Positions 29,409 to 40,159 are shown, counted from the stretch's first letter. The stretch: 64,000 bases of DNA from Demequina subtropica (GCF_000971235.1 NZ_BBMB01000005.1:1-64000); one strand, 5' to 3'. Translations and numbers: made by a program. Notes: generated by a model not told the origin, from the sequence alone.

Positions 29409-30239
29409 TCAGGTGAGCGGCGCCTCGGCGGCCCCCACGCTCGAGCGGAGCCTTACGGAGTCGCCGACCAGCAGCACGTCGCCCCGGAAGAACCGCAGCA
29501 GCCACAGCACCGCGTCGACGTTCGCGTCGCGCTGGAGCCGTGCGGGCGCGCCGGGCTCCGCCCGTGACGAGCGGCGGCCGATCACGTCGAGCACCGAGTG
29601 GACCGCGAGCGTGTACTGGCCGCGCAGCACCGTCTCGAGCGGGTTCGCGACCTTGCGGTAGCGCACCTTGACGCCGCGGCGCCCGGCCTCGACGTCCGCG
29701 AGGTGACCCACCTCTGCGGTGCGCCGCACGTAGAGCCCCTTCTTGGGAAGGATGCGCGCGACGGCGACGCCCCGGCGCATCGCGATCTCGGCCGCGAAGG
29801 CGAGCCCGTAGCCCGACGCCTCCCCGGTGTTGGAGAACACCGCGACGTCGCCCGCGACCTCGTGGTCGCGCATCACCAGCACGGCGACCGTGGGGTGACC
29901 GGCCTCGGCTGCGTCGATGGCGCCGTTGACCGCGAGGTGGAGGAACCGGCGCCGACGCGGCGGCGGCGGGACCGCGAGCAGCACGCAGCCGAGCTCGGCG
30001 GCCCGCGACACGGCCTCGCGCACATCGCCCCGCACCAGCCCGCCGTCGACGACCTCGAGGTCGGGCGCGACATCGTGGAAGCGCTCCGTGGCGTCGAACA
30101 GGGCGTCGGTGGTGAGCAGGACCAGCCGGGACGCCGCACCGGCGAGCCGGGCGGCCGCGCGCGGGCTCAGCCGGTGCGCGTCCAGGACCGCGATGCTGCG
30201 CGTGGTCTCGAGGACCTCCGCGGTCTCCGCCTCACCCAC
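29409..30239 (-). CDS. Conserved hypothetical protein, 276 aa
   Basis: I cannot assign this protein to a named family. It starts at GTG 30239, overlapping the ThrE-like exporter stop by 8 bp. The N-terminal half looks alpha/beta (SIAVLDAHRLSPRAAARLAG, LVLLTTDALFDATERF, GCVLLAVPPPPRRRR). The middle has VAVFSNTGEASGYGLAFAAEIAMRRGV and the basic ILPKKGLYVRR. The C-terminus contains DAVLWLLRFFRGDVLLVGDSVRLR. It has no membrane helices or signal peptide. Coupling to the exporter gene suggests a linked role, but this is inference only. Confidence 0.65.
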   Translation of the reverse strand: MGEAETAEVLETTRSIAVLDAHRLSPRAAARLAGAASRLVLLTTDALFDATERFHDVAPDLEVVDGGLVRGDVREAVSRAAELGCVLLAVPPPPRRRRFLHLAVNGAIDAAEAGHPTVAVLVMRDHEVAGDVAVFSNTGEASGYGLAFAAEIAMRRGVAVARILPKKGLYVRRTAEVGHLADVEAGRRGVKVRYRKVANPLETVLRGQYTLAVHSVLDVIGRRSSRAEPGAPARLQRDANVDAVLWLLRFFRGDVLLVGDSVRLRSSVGAAEAPLT

Positions 30240-31518
30240 GGTCGAACGCCCACTGGCGATCGGTGAAGAGCTTCGCGATCACGAGGCCGACCATGATCGA
30301 CAGCACCACGAGCACCACCTGGAGGATCGCGCCGATCGTCGCCGTGTAGTCGCCCTCGTTGAGGCTCACCACCGACTGGAAGGCGAGCACCCCGGGGATC
30401 ATCACGAGCACCGCGGGGACCTGGAGCGTGATGATCGGCGACGGCGTCCGCGGCGCAGCCGCGGCGACCAGCACGCCGACCAGCACGCACGCGAGGACGG
30501 TGGCCATCTGGATCATCACGCCGTGGTCCGCCATGTACAGGCGCGCGGTGTTGGACACCATGCCGATGAGCGCGGCCGAGACCGCCATGCGCAGGGGCGA
30601 GTTGAACATGAGCGCGAAGCCCAGCACGCCCACGAAGCTCGCGGCGGCCATCATCGCGTAGTGGGGGAAGGCATCGAGCGCGATGGGCTCGCGCGTGCTC
30701 GCGTCGAGCGCCCCGATGAGCGTGAGGCCCCATACCGACAGCGCGGCGCCGACGATCATCATCGTGGCGAACACCAGGCGGGATATTCCGGCGGAGAAGT
30801 CGAGCTTGGCCATGTCGAGCGCGGCCGTGATGAGCGGGAAGCCGGGCAGCAGGAACAGCGTGCATGCGATGTACCCCGACGCGTGGACGTCGACGCCGAG
30901 CCCGAACGCGCCGTAGAGGGCGACGGACGCGAGGTACAGGCCGCATGCGAGGGCCGCGGCGACCAGCGTGGTCCCGAAGGGGTTGAAGCCACGATGCGCG
31001 AGGGCGCGGCGCAGGAACTGACCCGCCGTCGCGGCGACGAGCACCGCGATCACCTCGAGCGGTCGCGCGTTGTTGAGGACCCCGAACGCCGCGCACGCGG
31101 CGCCCGCGGAGAGCGCGTTCGCCGCGGCCGGGTAGAGCGCCGGCTTGGCCTCGATCCGGTCGAGCTCGGCGTGGACCTCGTCGACCGTGATGCGCTCGGG
31201 CAAACCCGAGCGGAAGTCGTCCAGCAGCTTGATGCGCTCCGCGTTGACGCCGAACTTGCGCACCTCGGTGACCTCGGTGCGGAAGATCGCCCCGCGATGG
31301 GTGGTCGCCGTGATCTCCGTCAACGTGACCGCGGCCGTGTGCCTGTCGACGCCGAGCGCGTGCGCGACGGCCGCCATCGCCTCCTTGACGCGGTAGCTCG
31401 CGGTCCCGGCCGCGAGCATCATGCGACCCATCCGGAGGATCGCGCCCGACTGCCCGATCAGCCCGACGGGCTCGAGCGAATGCTCGGGATCCCGGTGCTC
31501 AGCGGCTGGTTCTGCCAT
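30232..31518 (-). CDS. Threonine/serine exporter family protein (ThrE-like)
   Basis: This 428-residue membrane protein fuses the two ThrE domains. A cytoplasmic N-terminal part (RMGRMMLAAGTASYRVKEAM, then TLTEITATTHRGAIFRTEVTEVR in ThrE style) precedes about ten transmembrane helices. These include FLLPGFPLITAALDMAKLDFSAGISRL and a C-terminal IPGVLAFQSVVSL segment. ThrE of Corynebacterium exports threonine and serine; the substrate here is inferred. The start has GAGGGGTG as ribosome-binding site. Overlaps the downstream hypothetical gene. Confidence 0.9.
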   Translation of the reverse strand: MAEPAAEHRDPEHSLEPVGLIGQSGAILRMGRMMLAAGTASYRVKEAMAAVAHALGVDRHTAAVTLTEITATTHRGAIFRTEVTEVRKFGVNAERIKLLDDFRSGLPERITVDEVHAELDRIEAKPALYPAAANALSAGAACAAFGVLNNARPLEVIAVLVAATAGQFLRRALAHRGFNPFGTTLVAAALACGLYLASVALYGAFGLGVDVHASGYIACTLFLLPGFPLITAALDMAKLDFSAGISRLVFATMMIVGAALSVWGLTLIGALDASTREPIALDAFPHYAMMAAASFVGVLGFALMFNSPLRMAVSAALIGMVSNTARLYMADHGVMIQMATVLACVLVGVLVAAAAPRTPSPIITLQVPAVLVMIPGVLAFQSVVSLNEGDYTATIGAILQVVLVVLSIMVGLVIAKLFTDRQWAFDRG

Positions 31519-31583
31519 GTCACCCCTCGTATCGATGCGGCGGCGAGGCCGCGTGGTTCTCCGGGGACTTCATTGTGGCAGTC

Positions 31584-32033
31584 TCAGCGAGGCACGCCCA
31601 CGCGCTTGTGCCAGTCGCGGATGCGCCAGAGCCGCGTGCGGAGCAGCACCGCCTCGGCCCGCGACACCGCGAGGATCGCGGCGGCCGCGCCGAGCGCGAT
31701 GCCCGTGAACCCTCCGACCGGGACCTCGGCGACCGCGGCGATCACGAGCGCCGTGGTCGCGCCCATGCCCGCCAGGGCCGTGAGCGGACGGCCCGAGGAC
31801 GCGCGCTCGCGCACCCAGAGCTCGTCGAGGAGGTCGAGCTCGCGCTCGGCCTCCATGAGCTCCTCCTCGAGCAGCGCGCAGCGGCGCGGGACACCGAGCA
31901 CCGAGGCGTCACGGAACACCCGGTGCTTGCCCACCGGGTTGACGCGTGGCGTGAGGTGGTAGCCGTACGGGTGCACGGGGCACGCCGGCGCGCCCTCATG
32001 CGCCTCGGCGGCGCGCCCGGGAAGGCCGCTCAT
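31584..32033 (-). CDS. Hypothetical membrane protein, 149 aa
   Basis: ATG 32033 overlaps the parE stop (ATGA), so it is coupled to parE. The N-terminal 60 residues are hydrophilic with CPVHPYGYHLTPRVNPVG. A helical segment (CALLEEELMEAERELDLLDELW) follows, probably a short coiled coil. Two hydrophobic helices (PLTALAGMGATTALVIAAVAEVPV and FTGIALGAAAAILAV) come next, then a basic tail. I know of no named family. Its small size and position after parE suggest an accessory membrane protein of unknown role. Confidence 0.65.
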   Translation of the reverse strand: MSGLPGRAAEAHEGAPACPVHPYGYHLTPRVNPVGKHRVFRDASVLGVPRRCALLEEELMEAERELDLLDELWVRERASSGRPLTALAGMGATTALVIAAVAEVPVGGFTGIALGAAAAILAVSRAEAVLLRTRLWRIRDWHKRVGVPR

Positions 32034-34135
32034 GCGTCGATCCTCGAGTGGTCGAGCGAGGCCGCGCCCGCGATGATGAAGTCGCGCCGCGGCGCCACGT
32101 CGTTGCCCATGAGGAGCTCGAACACGCGCTCCGCGGCCGCCGCATCGGCGCTCGTGACGCGGCGCAGCGTGCGCTTGGTCGGGTCCATCGTGGTCTCCGC
32201 GAGCTGGTCGGCGTCCATCTCACCGAGTCCCTTGTACCGCTGGATGTCGTCCTTGTACCGGCGGCCGGCGCGCTTGAGGTCGCGCAGCGTCTCCGCGAGC
32301 TCCTTCTCGGAGTACGTGTAGACGTACTCCTTCTCGCGACGGGCCGATCCCGACACCTCGATGCGGTGCAGCGGCGGGACCGCGGCGAACACGCGACCCG
32401 CGTCGACGAGCGGGCGCATGTACCGGAAGAACAGCGTGAGCAGCAGCGTCCGGATGTGGGCGCCGTCGACGTCCGCGTCCGTCATGAGGATGATCTTCCC
32501 GTAGCGCGCTGCATCGAGGTCGAAGGTGCGGCCGGAGCCCGCGCCCACCACCTGGATGATCGACGCGCACTCGGCGTTGTGCAGCATGTCCGTCACGGAC
32601 GCCTTCTGCACGTTGAGGATCTTGCCGCGGATGGGCAGCAGCGCCTGGAAGTCGGAACGGCGGGCCAGCTTGGCCGTGCCGAGCGCCGAGTCGCCCTCGA
32701 CGATGAACAGCTCGGACTGCTCGACGTCGTTCGAGCGGCAGTCCGCGAGCTTCGCGGGCAGCGACGAGGTCTCGAGCGCGTTCTTGCGCCGCGAGATCTC
32801 CTTCTGCTTGCGGGCGGCGACACGCGCGCGCATCTCCGCGACCACCTTCTCCAGCACCGTGTTGGCCTGAGCCTTCGTGTCGCGCTTCGAGGAGGTGAGG
32901 ATGGCGGTGAGCTCCTGCTCGACCACCTTGGCGACGATGCCGCGCACGGGTCCCGTGCCGAGCACCTCCTTGGTCTGGCCCTCGAACTGGGGCTCCGGGA
33001 TCCGGACCGTCACCACGGCGGTGAGGCCCGCCATGATGTCGTCCTTCTCGATGCGCTCGGCGCCGTCCTTGCCCGTGAGCTTGAGGCGACGCGCATTCGC
33101 GGTGATCTGCGCTCGCAGCACCTTGACGATGCCCTGCTCGAAGCCGGCCAGGTGGGTGCCGCCCTTGGGCGTCGAGATGATGTTGACGAACGATCGGGCC
33201 TCGGACTCGTAGCCGGTGCCCCAGCGCAGCGCGATGTCGACCGCGCACTCGCGCTCGACCTCCTCGGACACCAGGTGACCGTTGGGCTTGAGCACGGGCA
33301 CGGTCTCCTTGTACGTCCCGTGGCCCGTGAGCTCCCAGGTGTCGGTGACCGCGGTATCGGTCGCGATGAAGTCCACGAAGTCCTTCGCGCCGCCCTCGTA
33401 GCGGAAGGTCTCCTCGCTCACGTTGGCCGCGTCGCGCTCGTCGCGCACCACGAGCGCGAGGCCGGGCACCAGGAAGGCCGTCTGCCGCGCACGCACCAGG
33501 AGGTCGTCGTAGCTGAAGGTGGCGCCCTTGTTGAAGATCTGCCGGTCCGCCCAGTAGCGGATGCGCGTGCCGGTGCGCGCCTTCGCGACCTTGCCGACGA
33601 TCGCGAGCTCGGACCCCGTGACGAACGGCACGAACTCGGCGTCCGGCACCGGGCCGGAGGCGGGGTCCTGGAAGTAGCCGGGCTCGCCGCGGCGGAACCC
33701 CATGTGGTGCGTCTTCCCGCCGCGGTCCACCCATACGTCCAGGCGCTCCGACAGCGCGTTCACCACCGAGGCGCCGACGCCGTGGAGGCCGCCGGAGGCC
33801 GCGTACGAGCCGCCGCCGAACTTGCCGCCCGCATGGAGCTTGGTCATGACGACCTCGACGCCCGTGAGGCCCGTCTTGGGCTCGACGTCGACCGGGATGC
33901 CGCGACCGAGGTCTCGGACCTCGACCGAGTCGTCCGGGTGCAGCACGATCTCGATACGGTCGCCGAAGCCGCCGAGGGCCTCGTCGACCGAGTTGTCGAT
34001 GATCTCCCACAGGCAGTGCATGAGGCCACGAGAGTCCGTGGTGCCGATGTACATGCCGGGTCGCTTGCGCACCGCCTCGAGGCCCTCGAGGACGGACAGA
34101 TGCCTAGCGGAGTAGTCGTTCGCCACGGCGGACAT
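32030..34135 (-). CDS. parE: DNA topoisomerase IV subunit B
   Basis: This 701-residue ATPase subunit begins SARHLSVLEGLEAVRKRPGMYIGTTD and has the GHKL fold. The Mg-binding EIIDNSVDEALGG is near residue 45, GRGIPVD and GLHGVGASVVNALS follow, and a transducer domain comes next. The TOPRIM domain has EGDSALGTAKLARR and MTDADVDGAHIRTLLLT. The closing RYKGLGEMDADQL is the standard type IIA end. Proximity to rpoD and the separate parC gene fit topoisomerase IV rather than gyrase. I use ATG 34135; a GTG at 34126 is an alternative start. Confidence 0.92.
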   Translation of the reverse strand: MSAVANDYSARHLSVLEGLEAVRKRPGMYIGTTDSRGLMHCLWEIIDNSVDEALGGFGDRIEIVLHPDDSVEVRDLGRGIPVDVEPKTGLTGVEVVMTKLHAGGKFGGGSYAASGGLHGVGASVVNALSERLDVWVDRGGKTHHMGFRRGEPGYFQDPASGPVPDAEFVPFVTGSELAIVGKVAKARTGTRIRYWADRQIFNKGATFSYDDLLVRARQTAFLVPGLALVVRDERDAANVSEETFRYEGGAKDFVDFIATDTAVTDTWELTGHGTYKETVPVLKPNGHLVSEEVERECAVDIALRWGTGYESEARSFVNIISTPKGGTHLAGFEQGIVKVLRAQITANARRLKLTGKDGAERIEKDDIMAGLTAVVTVRIPEPQFEGQTKEVLGTGPVRGIVAKVVEQELTAILTSSKRDTKAQANTVLEKVVAEMRARVAARKQKEISRRKNALETSSLPAKLADCRSNDVEQSELFIVEGDSALGTAKLARRSDFQALLPIRGKILNVQKASVTDMLHNAECASIIQVVGAGSGRTFDLDAARYGKIILMTDADVDGAHIRTLLLTLFFRYMRPLVDAGRVFAAVPPLHRIEVSGSARREKEYVYTYSEKELAETLRDLKRAGRRYKDDIQRYKGLGEMDADQLAETTMDPTKRTLRRVTSADAAAAERVFELLMGNDVAPRRDFIIAGAASLDHSRIDA

Positions 34136-34233
34136 CTTAGTTGGGGCGACGGACGACCGGGCGCAGCCGCACCGTCGGACGTGCGGATCGTATGCAGATA
34201 TGGGAGCGTGATGCCTGGCAGGATGGGGGCACG

Positions 34234-35091
34234 ATGACGGTGGACACGCAATGGCGCATCTCTCCGGGCGACCTGGCCGCGCGCGGGCTGGTGGCCGTCG
34301 CCACCGTGCTCGCGCTCGTCGGAGCCGCCTGGGCGACGGGCTCGTTCGGCGGGACCCCGCTCGACGAGGTCGTCGACGGCGCGCTCGCGCCCGGCGCGAC
34401 GCTGCTCTCGCCCGCCGCATCGTCCGCGGGCATCCGCGGCGTCATCGGCATCGCGCTCGCGGCGTTCGCGATCGCGCAGGCGGTCCCGATGCCCGGTTCT
34501 CGCGCACGCGTGCGTGCCGCCTCGCTCCCCATGCTCCTCGCGATGCTCCTCACCTTTGCGTGGGGGTTCGCGGTGCAGCACGAGGCGCTCGCCGCGTCCA
34601 TCGTGATCGACGCCGGCATCCTCGCGTGCCTTGGCTGGGCCGCCGCGATGCTCGTGCGCTCGCCCGCCGCGTCGATCCTCGAGGCGGCCGCGATCGACCT
34701 GCCCGTCGGGCTGTACCTCGGGTGGGGCGCCGCCGCGACCGTCTCGCATGTGACGGCCCTCGGCGCCTGGTGGCTCGGCACCCCGCCGGACGCCGGCGTC
34801 GCCGCCGCGGTCGGGGTGCTCATCGGCACCGGCTTCCTGGGCATCGCGATCGCACGGGACCTCTCCCCCGCGCCCGTGCTCGCGTGGGCGATGACGGTGG
34901 GATTCGTGTGGGTGCTCGCGTGGATCGCCGACGGCCGCCTGCACGGCGCTCCTCGCGACGCGATCGCCGGGTGGACGGCGCTGATCGCCGGCGGCGCCGT
35001 GGTGCTCACCACGGCGGTCGCGACGGTGGCGGCCGGCATCCGCACGCAGCGGCGTGCGCGGCGCCTGCGCGGGGACGTCGCCGACGGCTAG
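34234..35091 (+). CDS. Multi-pass membrane protein, TspO/MBR-like
   Basis: This 285-residue protein has about eight hydrophobic helices and a basic C-terminal tail (RTQRRARRLRGD). The segment DLPVGLYLGWGAAATVSHVTALGAWWLG resembles the lPfgiYlGWitvAtianvta stretch of actinobacterial tryptophan-rich sensory (TspO-related) proteins, which is my only basis for the tentative family. No ligand or catalytic residues can be named. It starts at ATG 34234 and is convergent with a GNAT gene. A CGCATCGTCC word at 34416 encodes A-S-S in a loop. Confidence 0.6.
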   Translation: MTVDTQWRISPGDLAARGLVAVATVLALVGAAWATGSFGGTPLDEVVDGALAPGATLLSPAASSAGIRGVIGIALAAFAIAQAVPMPGSRARVRAASLPMLLAMLLTFAWGFAVQHEALAASIVIDAGILACLGWAAAMLVRSPAASILEAAAIDLPVGLYLGWGAAATVSHVTALGAWWLGTPPDAGVAAAVGVLIGTGFLGIAIARDLSPAPVLAWAMTVGFVWVLAWIADGRLHGAPRDAIAGWTALIAGGAVVLTTAVATVAAGIRTQRRARRLRGDVADG

Positions 35092-35097
35092 CGCAAG

Positions 35098-35568
35098 CTA
35101 GCGCCGGGGCCTGAGCCGCTGCGACGTCATCGCGACGTTGTCATGCTTGATGAAGAATCCGAGGTCCTGGTACAGGTGCAGGCCGGCGGGGCTGGCGTGC
35201 AGCTCGACCACCTCGATGCCGCGCCGGTCGGTCTCGGCCAGCAGGGCCTCCATGATGGCCCGCGCGTAGCCCTTCCGCTGGTGCTGCGGCGCGGTCGAGA
35301 CCCACTGGATGTAGCCCATCTGGTGCGCCTGCGCGCCGGGGCGTGCCAAGCGGTGGGCGATGTTGACCAGCCCGCACGCCGCGAGGCCGCCCTCGGGAGC
35401 GTCGATCACCATGCCGAACAGGTCCGCGCCCAGGCGCTCGCGCACGGTGCGCGTCGACTCGACGGCCCACGTCGGCGTGGGCTTGGCGCCTACCGCCTTG
35501 TACATGAGCGCGCCCAGGTGGACGATCTCCGCGGCGTCCTGCTGCGTGGCGGGACGGACCTCCGTCAC
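35098..35568 (-). CDS. GNAT-family N-acetyltransferase
   Basis: This 156-residue acetyltransferase has MGYIQWVSTAPQHQRKGYARAIMEALL as strand 4 plus the acetyl-CoA pyrophosphate loop (QHQRKGYA), then VVELHASPAGLHLYQDLGF, a textbook GNAT C-terminus. The substrate is unknown. It starts at GTG 35568, one base after the stop of the upstream small membrane protein, so both are on one transcript. The protein ends in a basic RLRPRR tail. Confidence 0.9.
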   Translation of the reverse strand: MTEVRPATQQDAAEIVHLGALMYKAVGAKPTPTWAVESTRTVRERLGADLFGMVIDAPEGGLAACGLVNIAHRLARPGAQAHQMGYIQWVSTAPQHQRKGYARAIMEALLAETDRRGIEVVELHASPAGLHLYQDLGFFIKHDNVAMTSQRLRPRR

Positions 35569-35569
35569 C

Positions 35570-35923
35570 TCAGCGCCACGCGACGGCGACGACGATGTTG
35601 ACCAGCGTGAGGCCGCCGATCAGCCAGAACGGCACCACGGGGTTCTCGCGCTTGCGAGTCGCCTCCGCGAGGCCCGCGATCGCGAGCGCGATGAGGAGCT
35701 TGACGGCGATCTTCACATGGTCGGGCTCGAAGCCCGTCTCGTCGGCGCGCGCGTACGCCACGCCGGTGAGGGCGAGGCCGGTCAGGATCTGGGCGCGGGC
35801 GCCCCACACCATCACCGTGGTGATGCGCTTGACCTGCTCCTTGAGCTGTTCCATGAACGGCCCGAGGATCGCGGCAAGACCGACGAAGTGGAGCACGAGC
35901 AGGGCGTAGCGCAGGGCGGTCAC
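35570..35923 (-). CDS. Small membrane protein, 117 aa
   Basis: The protein has four hydrophobic helices: RYALLVLHFVGLAAILGPFM, RAQILTGLALTGVAYA, KIAVKLLIALAIAGLAEA and PFWLIGGLTLVNIVVAVAW. It starts at GTG 35923, with GGAG seven bases upstream; the frame extends to 35998 but those residues are charged and unlike a membrane protein start. The K-x-x-v-K-L-L-i-a-l-a-l pattern is common in small conserved actinobacterial membrane proteins of unknown role. It is co-transcribed with the GNAT gene. Confidence 0.7.
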   Translation of the reverse strand: MTALRYALLVLHFVGLAAILGPFMEQLKEQVKRITTVMVWGARAQILTGLALTGVAYARADETGFEPDHVKIAVKLLIALAIAGLAEATRKRENPVVPFWLIGGLTLVNIVVAVAWR

Positions 35924-36051
35924 GGGCTTCTCCTCGGATGGGGTGGGCGAACGGGACGATGCTATCGCCCGCCGGCGGCTGAGAGCACCGCCGCGCACGC
36001 GCTGCTCGCCACCGGGCGCGAATCCCGGCAGCGACCTAGCCTAGGAGGCCT

Positions 36052-37527
36052 ATGAGCGACGTCGAGGCGTGGATCGTCACCTCCAGCGACACCTTGTGGA
36101 CCTGGATCGTGCTTCCGCTCGTCGGGGTGCTCGGCATCTCCTTCACCCTGCGCTCCGGCGCCGTGCAGCTGAGGATGCTCCCCCAGATGATCCGGGGCCT
36201 CACCGACCGCACGCCGACGGACGAGGCGGGGCACGCGCAGTCGCTGTCCGCGTTCCAGGCCTTCACCGTGTCCGCGGCCTCCCGCGTGGGCATCGGGAAC
36301 ATCGCCGGGGTCGGCACCGCGATCGCGGTCGGCGGGCCGGGAGCGATCGCCTGGATGTGGCTCATGGCGATCTTCGGCTCGGCCACCGGCTTCGTCGAGG
36401 CCACGCTCGCCCAGCTCTACAAGCATCGCGACGCGACGGGCTTCCGGGGCGGGCCGGCGTACTACATCCAGCGGGGCCTCGGGCAGCGATGGCTCGGCTT
36501 CGTGCTCGCGATCGTGCTCATCGTCGCCGCGCCCTTCGCGGTCAACATGCTGCAGTCGTTCACCATCGTGGAGACGGTCACCTCGAGCGTGAGCGGTGGG
36601 GCGCCAGGCTGGGTCGGGCCCTCGGTCGCATGCCTGGTCGCCATCGCGACGGCGGCCGTGGTGCTGGGCGGCACGCACCGCATCGCGCTCGTCACGGAGA
36701 CGCTGGTGCCGGCGATGGCCGTCCTCTACCTGGTGCTCGGGGTGGTGATCGTCGCGCTCCACGTCGACGCGGTCGGGCCGGTTCTCGCCGCGATCCTCCA
36801 CGACGCGGTCTCGGGCCAGGCGGTGGCGGGCGGCGCGATCGGCACGGTGATCCTCACGGGCGTGCAACGCGGCATGTTCTCGAACGAGGCCGGGTTCGGC
36901 ACCGCGCCCAACGCGGCGGCGAGCGCCGCGACGACGCACCCGGTGAAGCAAGGGCTGGTGCAGACCCTCGGCGTCTACTTCGACACCTTCTTCGTGTGCT
37001 CGATCACGGCGTTCATCATCCTCGTGACGCGCCCCGACCTCTCCGAGGCGGAGCCGGGCATCGCCCTCACGCACGATGCGATCGTGGGCTCGCTCGGCAG
37101 CTGGGCGGGCGCGCTGCTCTCGGTCATCGTCTTCATGCTCGCCTTCAGCACCATCCTGGGGCTGTACTTCTACGGCGAGGCGAACGTCGAGTTCATGACG
37201 CGACGCGCATGGGCCCTCTGGCTGTACCGCGTGCTCGTCGTGGCGGCGGTGCTCATCGGCGGCGTCGTCTCCGCGTCGGTGGTGTGGTCCCTCGCGGATC
37301 TGCTGCTCGGGGTGCTCGCGGTGGTCAACCTCCTCGCCCTCGCGCCGCTCTCTCGCCATGCGTTCGCGCTGCTCAGGGACTTCTCCGCGCAGCGGCGCGG
37401 CGGCCGGGACCCCGTCTTCACGCGCGACCGGCTGCCTGGCCTCCGCGGAGTCGAGGTCTGGGAGGACGAGCGCAGCGTCACGGGCCTGCCGCCCGCGGAC
37501 GATGCGCAGGCCCCTCCCGTGCGCTGA
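36052..37527 (+). CDS. Alanine/glycine:cation symporter (AGCS) family protein
   Basis: This 491-residue sodium-coupled amino acid symporter begins with a membrane helix and FTLRSGAVQLRMLPQMIRGL. It then has the AGCS signature SAFQAFTVSAASRVGIGNIAGVGTAIAVGGPGAI, split here for reading. The central GMFSNEAGFGTAPNAAASA and about eleven helices complete the fold. Family members carry alanine or glycine with Na+ or H+; the substrate is inferred. AGGAGG lies at ribosome-binding spacing before ATG 36052. It ends at the strong hairpin 37525-37560. The last residues carry a GGACGATGCG word. Confidence 0.92.
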   Translation: MSDVEAWIVTSSDTLWTWIVLPLVGVLGISFTLRSGAVQLRMLPQMIRGLTDRTPTDEAGHAQSLSAFQAFTVSAASRVGIGNIAGVGTAIAVGGPGAIAWMWLMAIFGSATGFVEATLAQLYKHRDATGFRGGPAYYIQRGLGQRWLGFVLAIVLIVAAPFAVNMLQSFTIVETVTSSVSGGAPGWVGPSVACLVAIATAAVVLGGTHRIALVTETLVPAMAVLYLVLGVVIVALHVDAVGPVLAAILHDAVSGQAVAGGAIGTVILTGVQRGMFSNEAGFGTAPNAAASAATTHPVKQGLVQTLGVYFDTFFVCSITAFIILVTRPDLSEAEPGIALTHDAIVGSLGSWAGALLSVIVFMLAFSTILGLYFYGEANVEFMTRRAWALWLYRVLVVAAVLIGGVVSASVVWSLADLLLGVLAVVNLLALAPLSRHAFALLRDFSAQRRGGRDPVFTRDRLPGLRGVEVWEDERSVTGLPPADDAQAPPVR

Positions 37528-37560
37528 GGCGCCCTCCCCCGCTCGGGGAAGGGCGCCTCA
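37525..37560. terminator. Bidirectional terminator between AGCS gene and rpoD
   Basis: TGAGGCGCCCT (37525-37535) pairs with AGGGCGCCTCA (37550-37560). An inner CCCC/GGGG stem closes a GCTC loop. The stop codon of the symporter lies in the left arm, and rpoD converges from the other side. Confidence 0.88.
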
Positions 37561-37593
37561 GAGCTACCGTGCCGGACGCTCGGCTCAGGAGTA

Positions 37594-39024
<1,431 letters not shown>

Positions 39025-39093
39025 GGCTTCCCTCTCGACCTGTCACGGAGTGGATGGTGAGGCCCCGCTGATCGCCTCGCGCAAATCCATTAG

Positions 39094-39125
39094 ATTGTAA
39101 CGCCCACGTCAAGCGGTTGGTTCCC
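39094..39125 (-). promoter_or_regulatory. Putative SigH/SigR-type promoter of rpoD
   Basis: On the minus strand GGGAAC (39125-39120) and GTT (39101-39099) are separated by 18 nt, matching the stress sigma factor pattern GGAAY-N18-GTT. hrdB of Streptomyces is known to have such a promoter. A TACAAT (39099-39094) overlaps it, but the nearby TTGACG is only 7 nt away, too close for a sigma70 promoter. Confidence 0.4.
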
Positions 39126-39169
39126 GCCGCGCCGGGTCCGTCGGCGCATGCCTCCGCCGACGTGGTCCG

Positions 39170-40159
39170 TCACAGCCCCCGCCGCTCGGCATCGATGAGG
39201 GCGAGCACGAGGAGCGCTAGACGATACTCCCGATCATGCTCGAGCGCGATCGCGCACCACGCGCGTGCGACGCTCGCGGACTCGCACCACCACGCGATCA
39301 CGGCCAGGGTGCCCGCGGCGGGCGCGCAGAGGCGCGCCGGCGCATGCTCGAGGACCGTGACCAGCAGGCTCCGGGCCCTGTCGACGAGCTCCGGCCGCGG
39401 TGGGGACGACGGGACGAGCCCGCTCCCCAGCGCCCGCGCGACGGCGTCCGAGTCGCGGCCCGCGAGGGCGTCGCGCACCGCGTCGTCCGCGTCCGGGACC
39501 AGCATCAGGAGGACGGCGTCCCGCACGCGGACGTCGGCGAGCGAGGCCGCGAGGGCACCCATCGCGGCGGGACCCGTCGGCGCATCGTCCAGAGCGGTTC
39601 GCCAGCGCTCCGCGGACGTCCGCCGCCATGCGCCGCGGTCCCCCGCCGCCCTGGCCTCCCAGCGGCGCGCGGCACGCGCGGCGAGGCGCCGCTGAGCTGC
39701 CGGCGCGCGCGACGGCCCGGGGTCCCTACGCACGCGGACCTCGCCCGCCGCTGCGCGCGCGGCCCCGGGAACCGGCCTGCCGCCGGGCGGGCAGCACCAC
39801 GGGTCCTCGCACCCCGGGCTGAAGTAACGGCCGTCGAGCACGACCCACGCCTCGACCGAAGCCACCCTCTCCTCCAGAGCGCGCACGGCGAGGTCGATCG
39901 CCGCGAGCGCGAGGTCCGCGTCCTCGGTGTACGCGAGCACCACCGCCCGGCGGGCGCCTTCGCGCATCGCATGGACCGCCAGCGCATGCGCGACCTCCTC
40001 GCCGTCCTCCCCGAGCAGATCGCGTTCGTCCCACCTCAGGAGCGCGCCGAGCTCGCCGCGTTCACGGATGAGCACCGCGACCAGCGACTCCGCGGGATCG
40101 AAGCCGATGAGGGAGGGGACGAGCGAGGCGAGCTCGCCGGGACCGGTGATCGTCGTCAT
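39170..40159 (-). CDS. DUF4192 domain-containing protein
   Basis: This 329-residue protein has the DUF4192 N-terminal signature TITGPGELASLVPSLIGFDPAESLVAVLI. The mid-protein Cys-containing stretch DGRYFSPGCEDPWCCPPGGRPVPG follows, then an Ala/Arg-rich helical C-terminal half. The family is conserved next to rpoD in many actinobacteria; no function is known. It starts at ATG 40159 and is transcribed toward rpoD's promoter region. Divergent from the polyprenyl synthase gene with 118 bp between starts. Confidence 0.9.
   Translation of the reverse strand: MTTITGPGELASLVPSLIGFDPAESLVAVLIRERGELGALLRWDERDLLGEDGEEVAHALAVHAMREGARRAVVLAYTEDADLALAAIDLAVRALEERVASVEAWVVLDGRYFSPGCEDPWCCPPGGRPVPGAARAAAGEVRVRRDPGPSRAPAAQRRLAARAARRWEARAAGDRGAWRRTSAERWRTALDDAPTGPAAMGALAASLADVRVRDAVLLMLVPDADDAVRDALAGRDSDAVARALGSGLVPSSPPRPELVDRARSLLVTVLEHAPARLCAPAAGTLAVIAWWCESASVARAWCAIALEHDREYRLALLVLALIDAERRGL

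Noticed and set aside
39094-39112. TTGACG and TACAAT as a standard sigma70 promoter for rpoD
   Set aside because: The two hexamers are only 7 nt apart, far short of 16-19.
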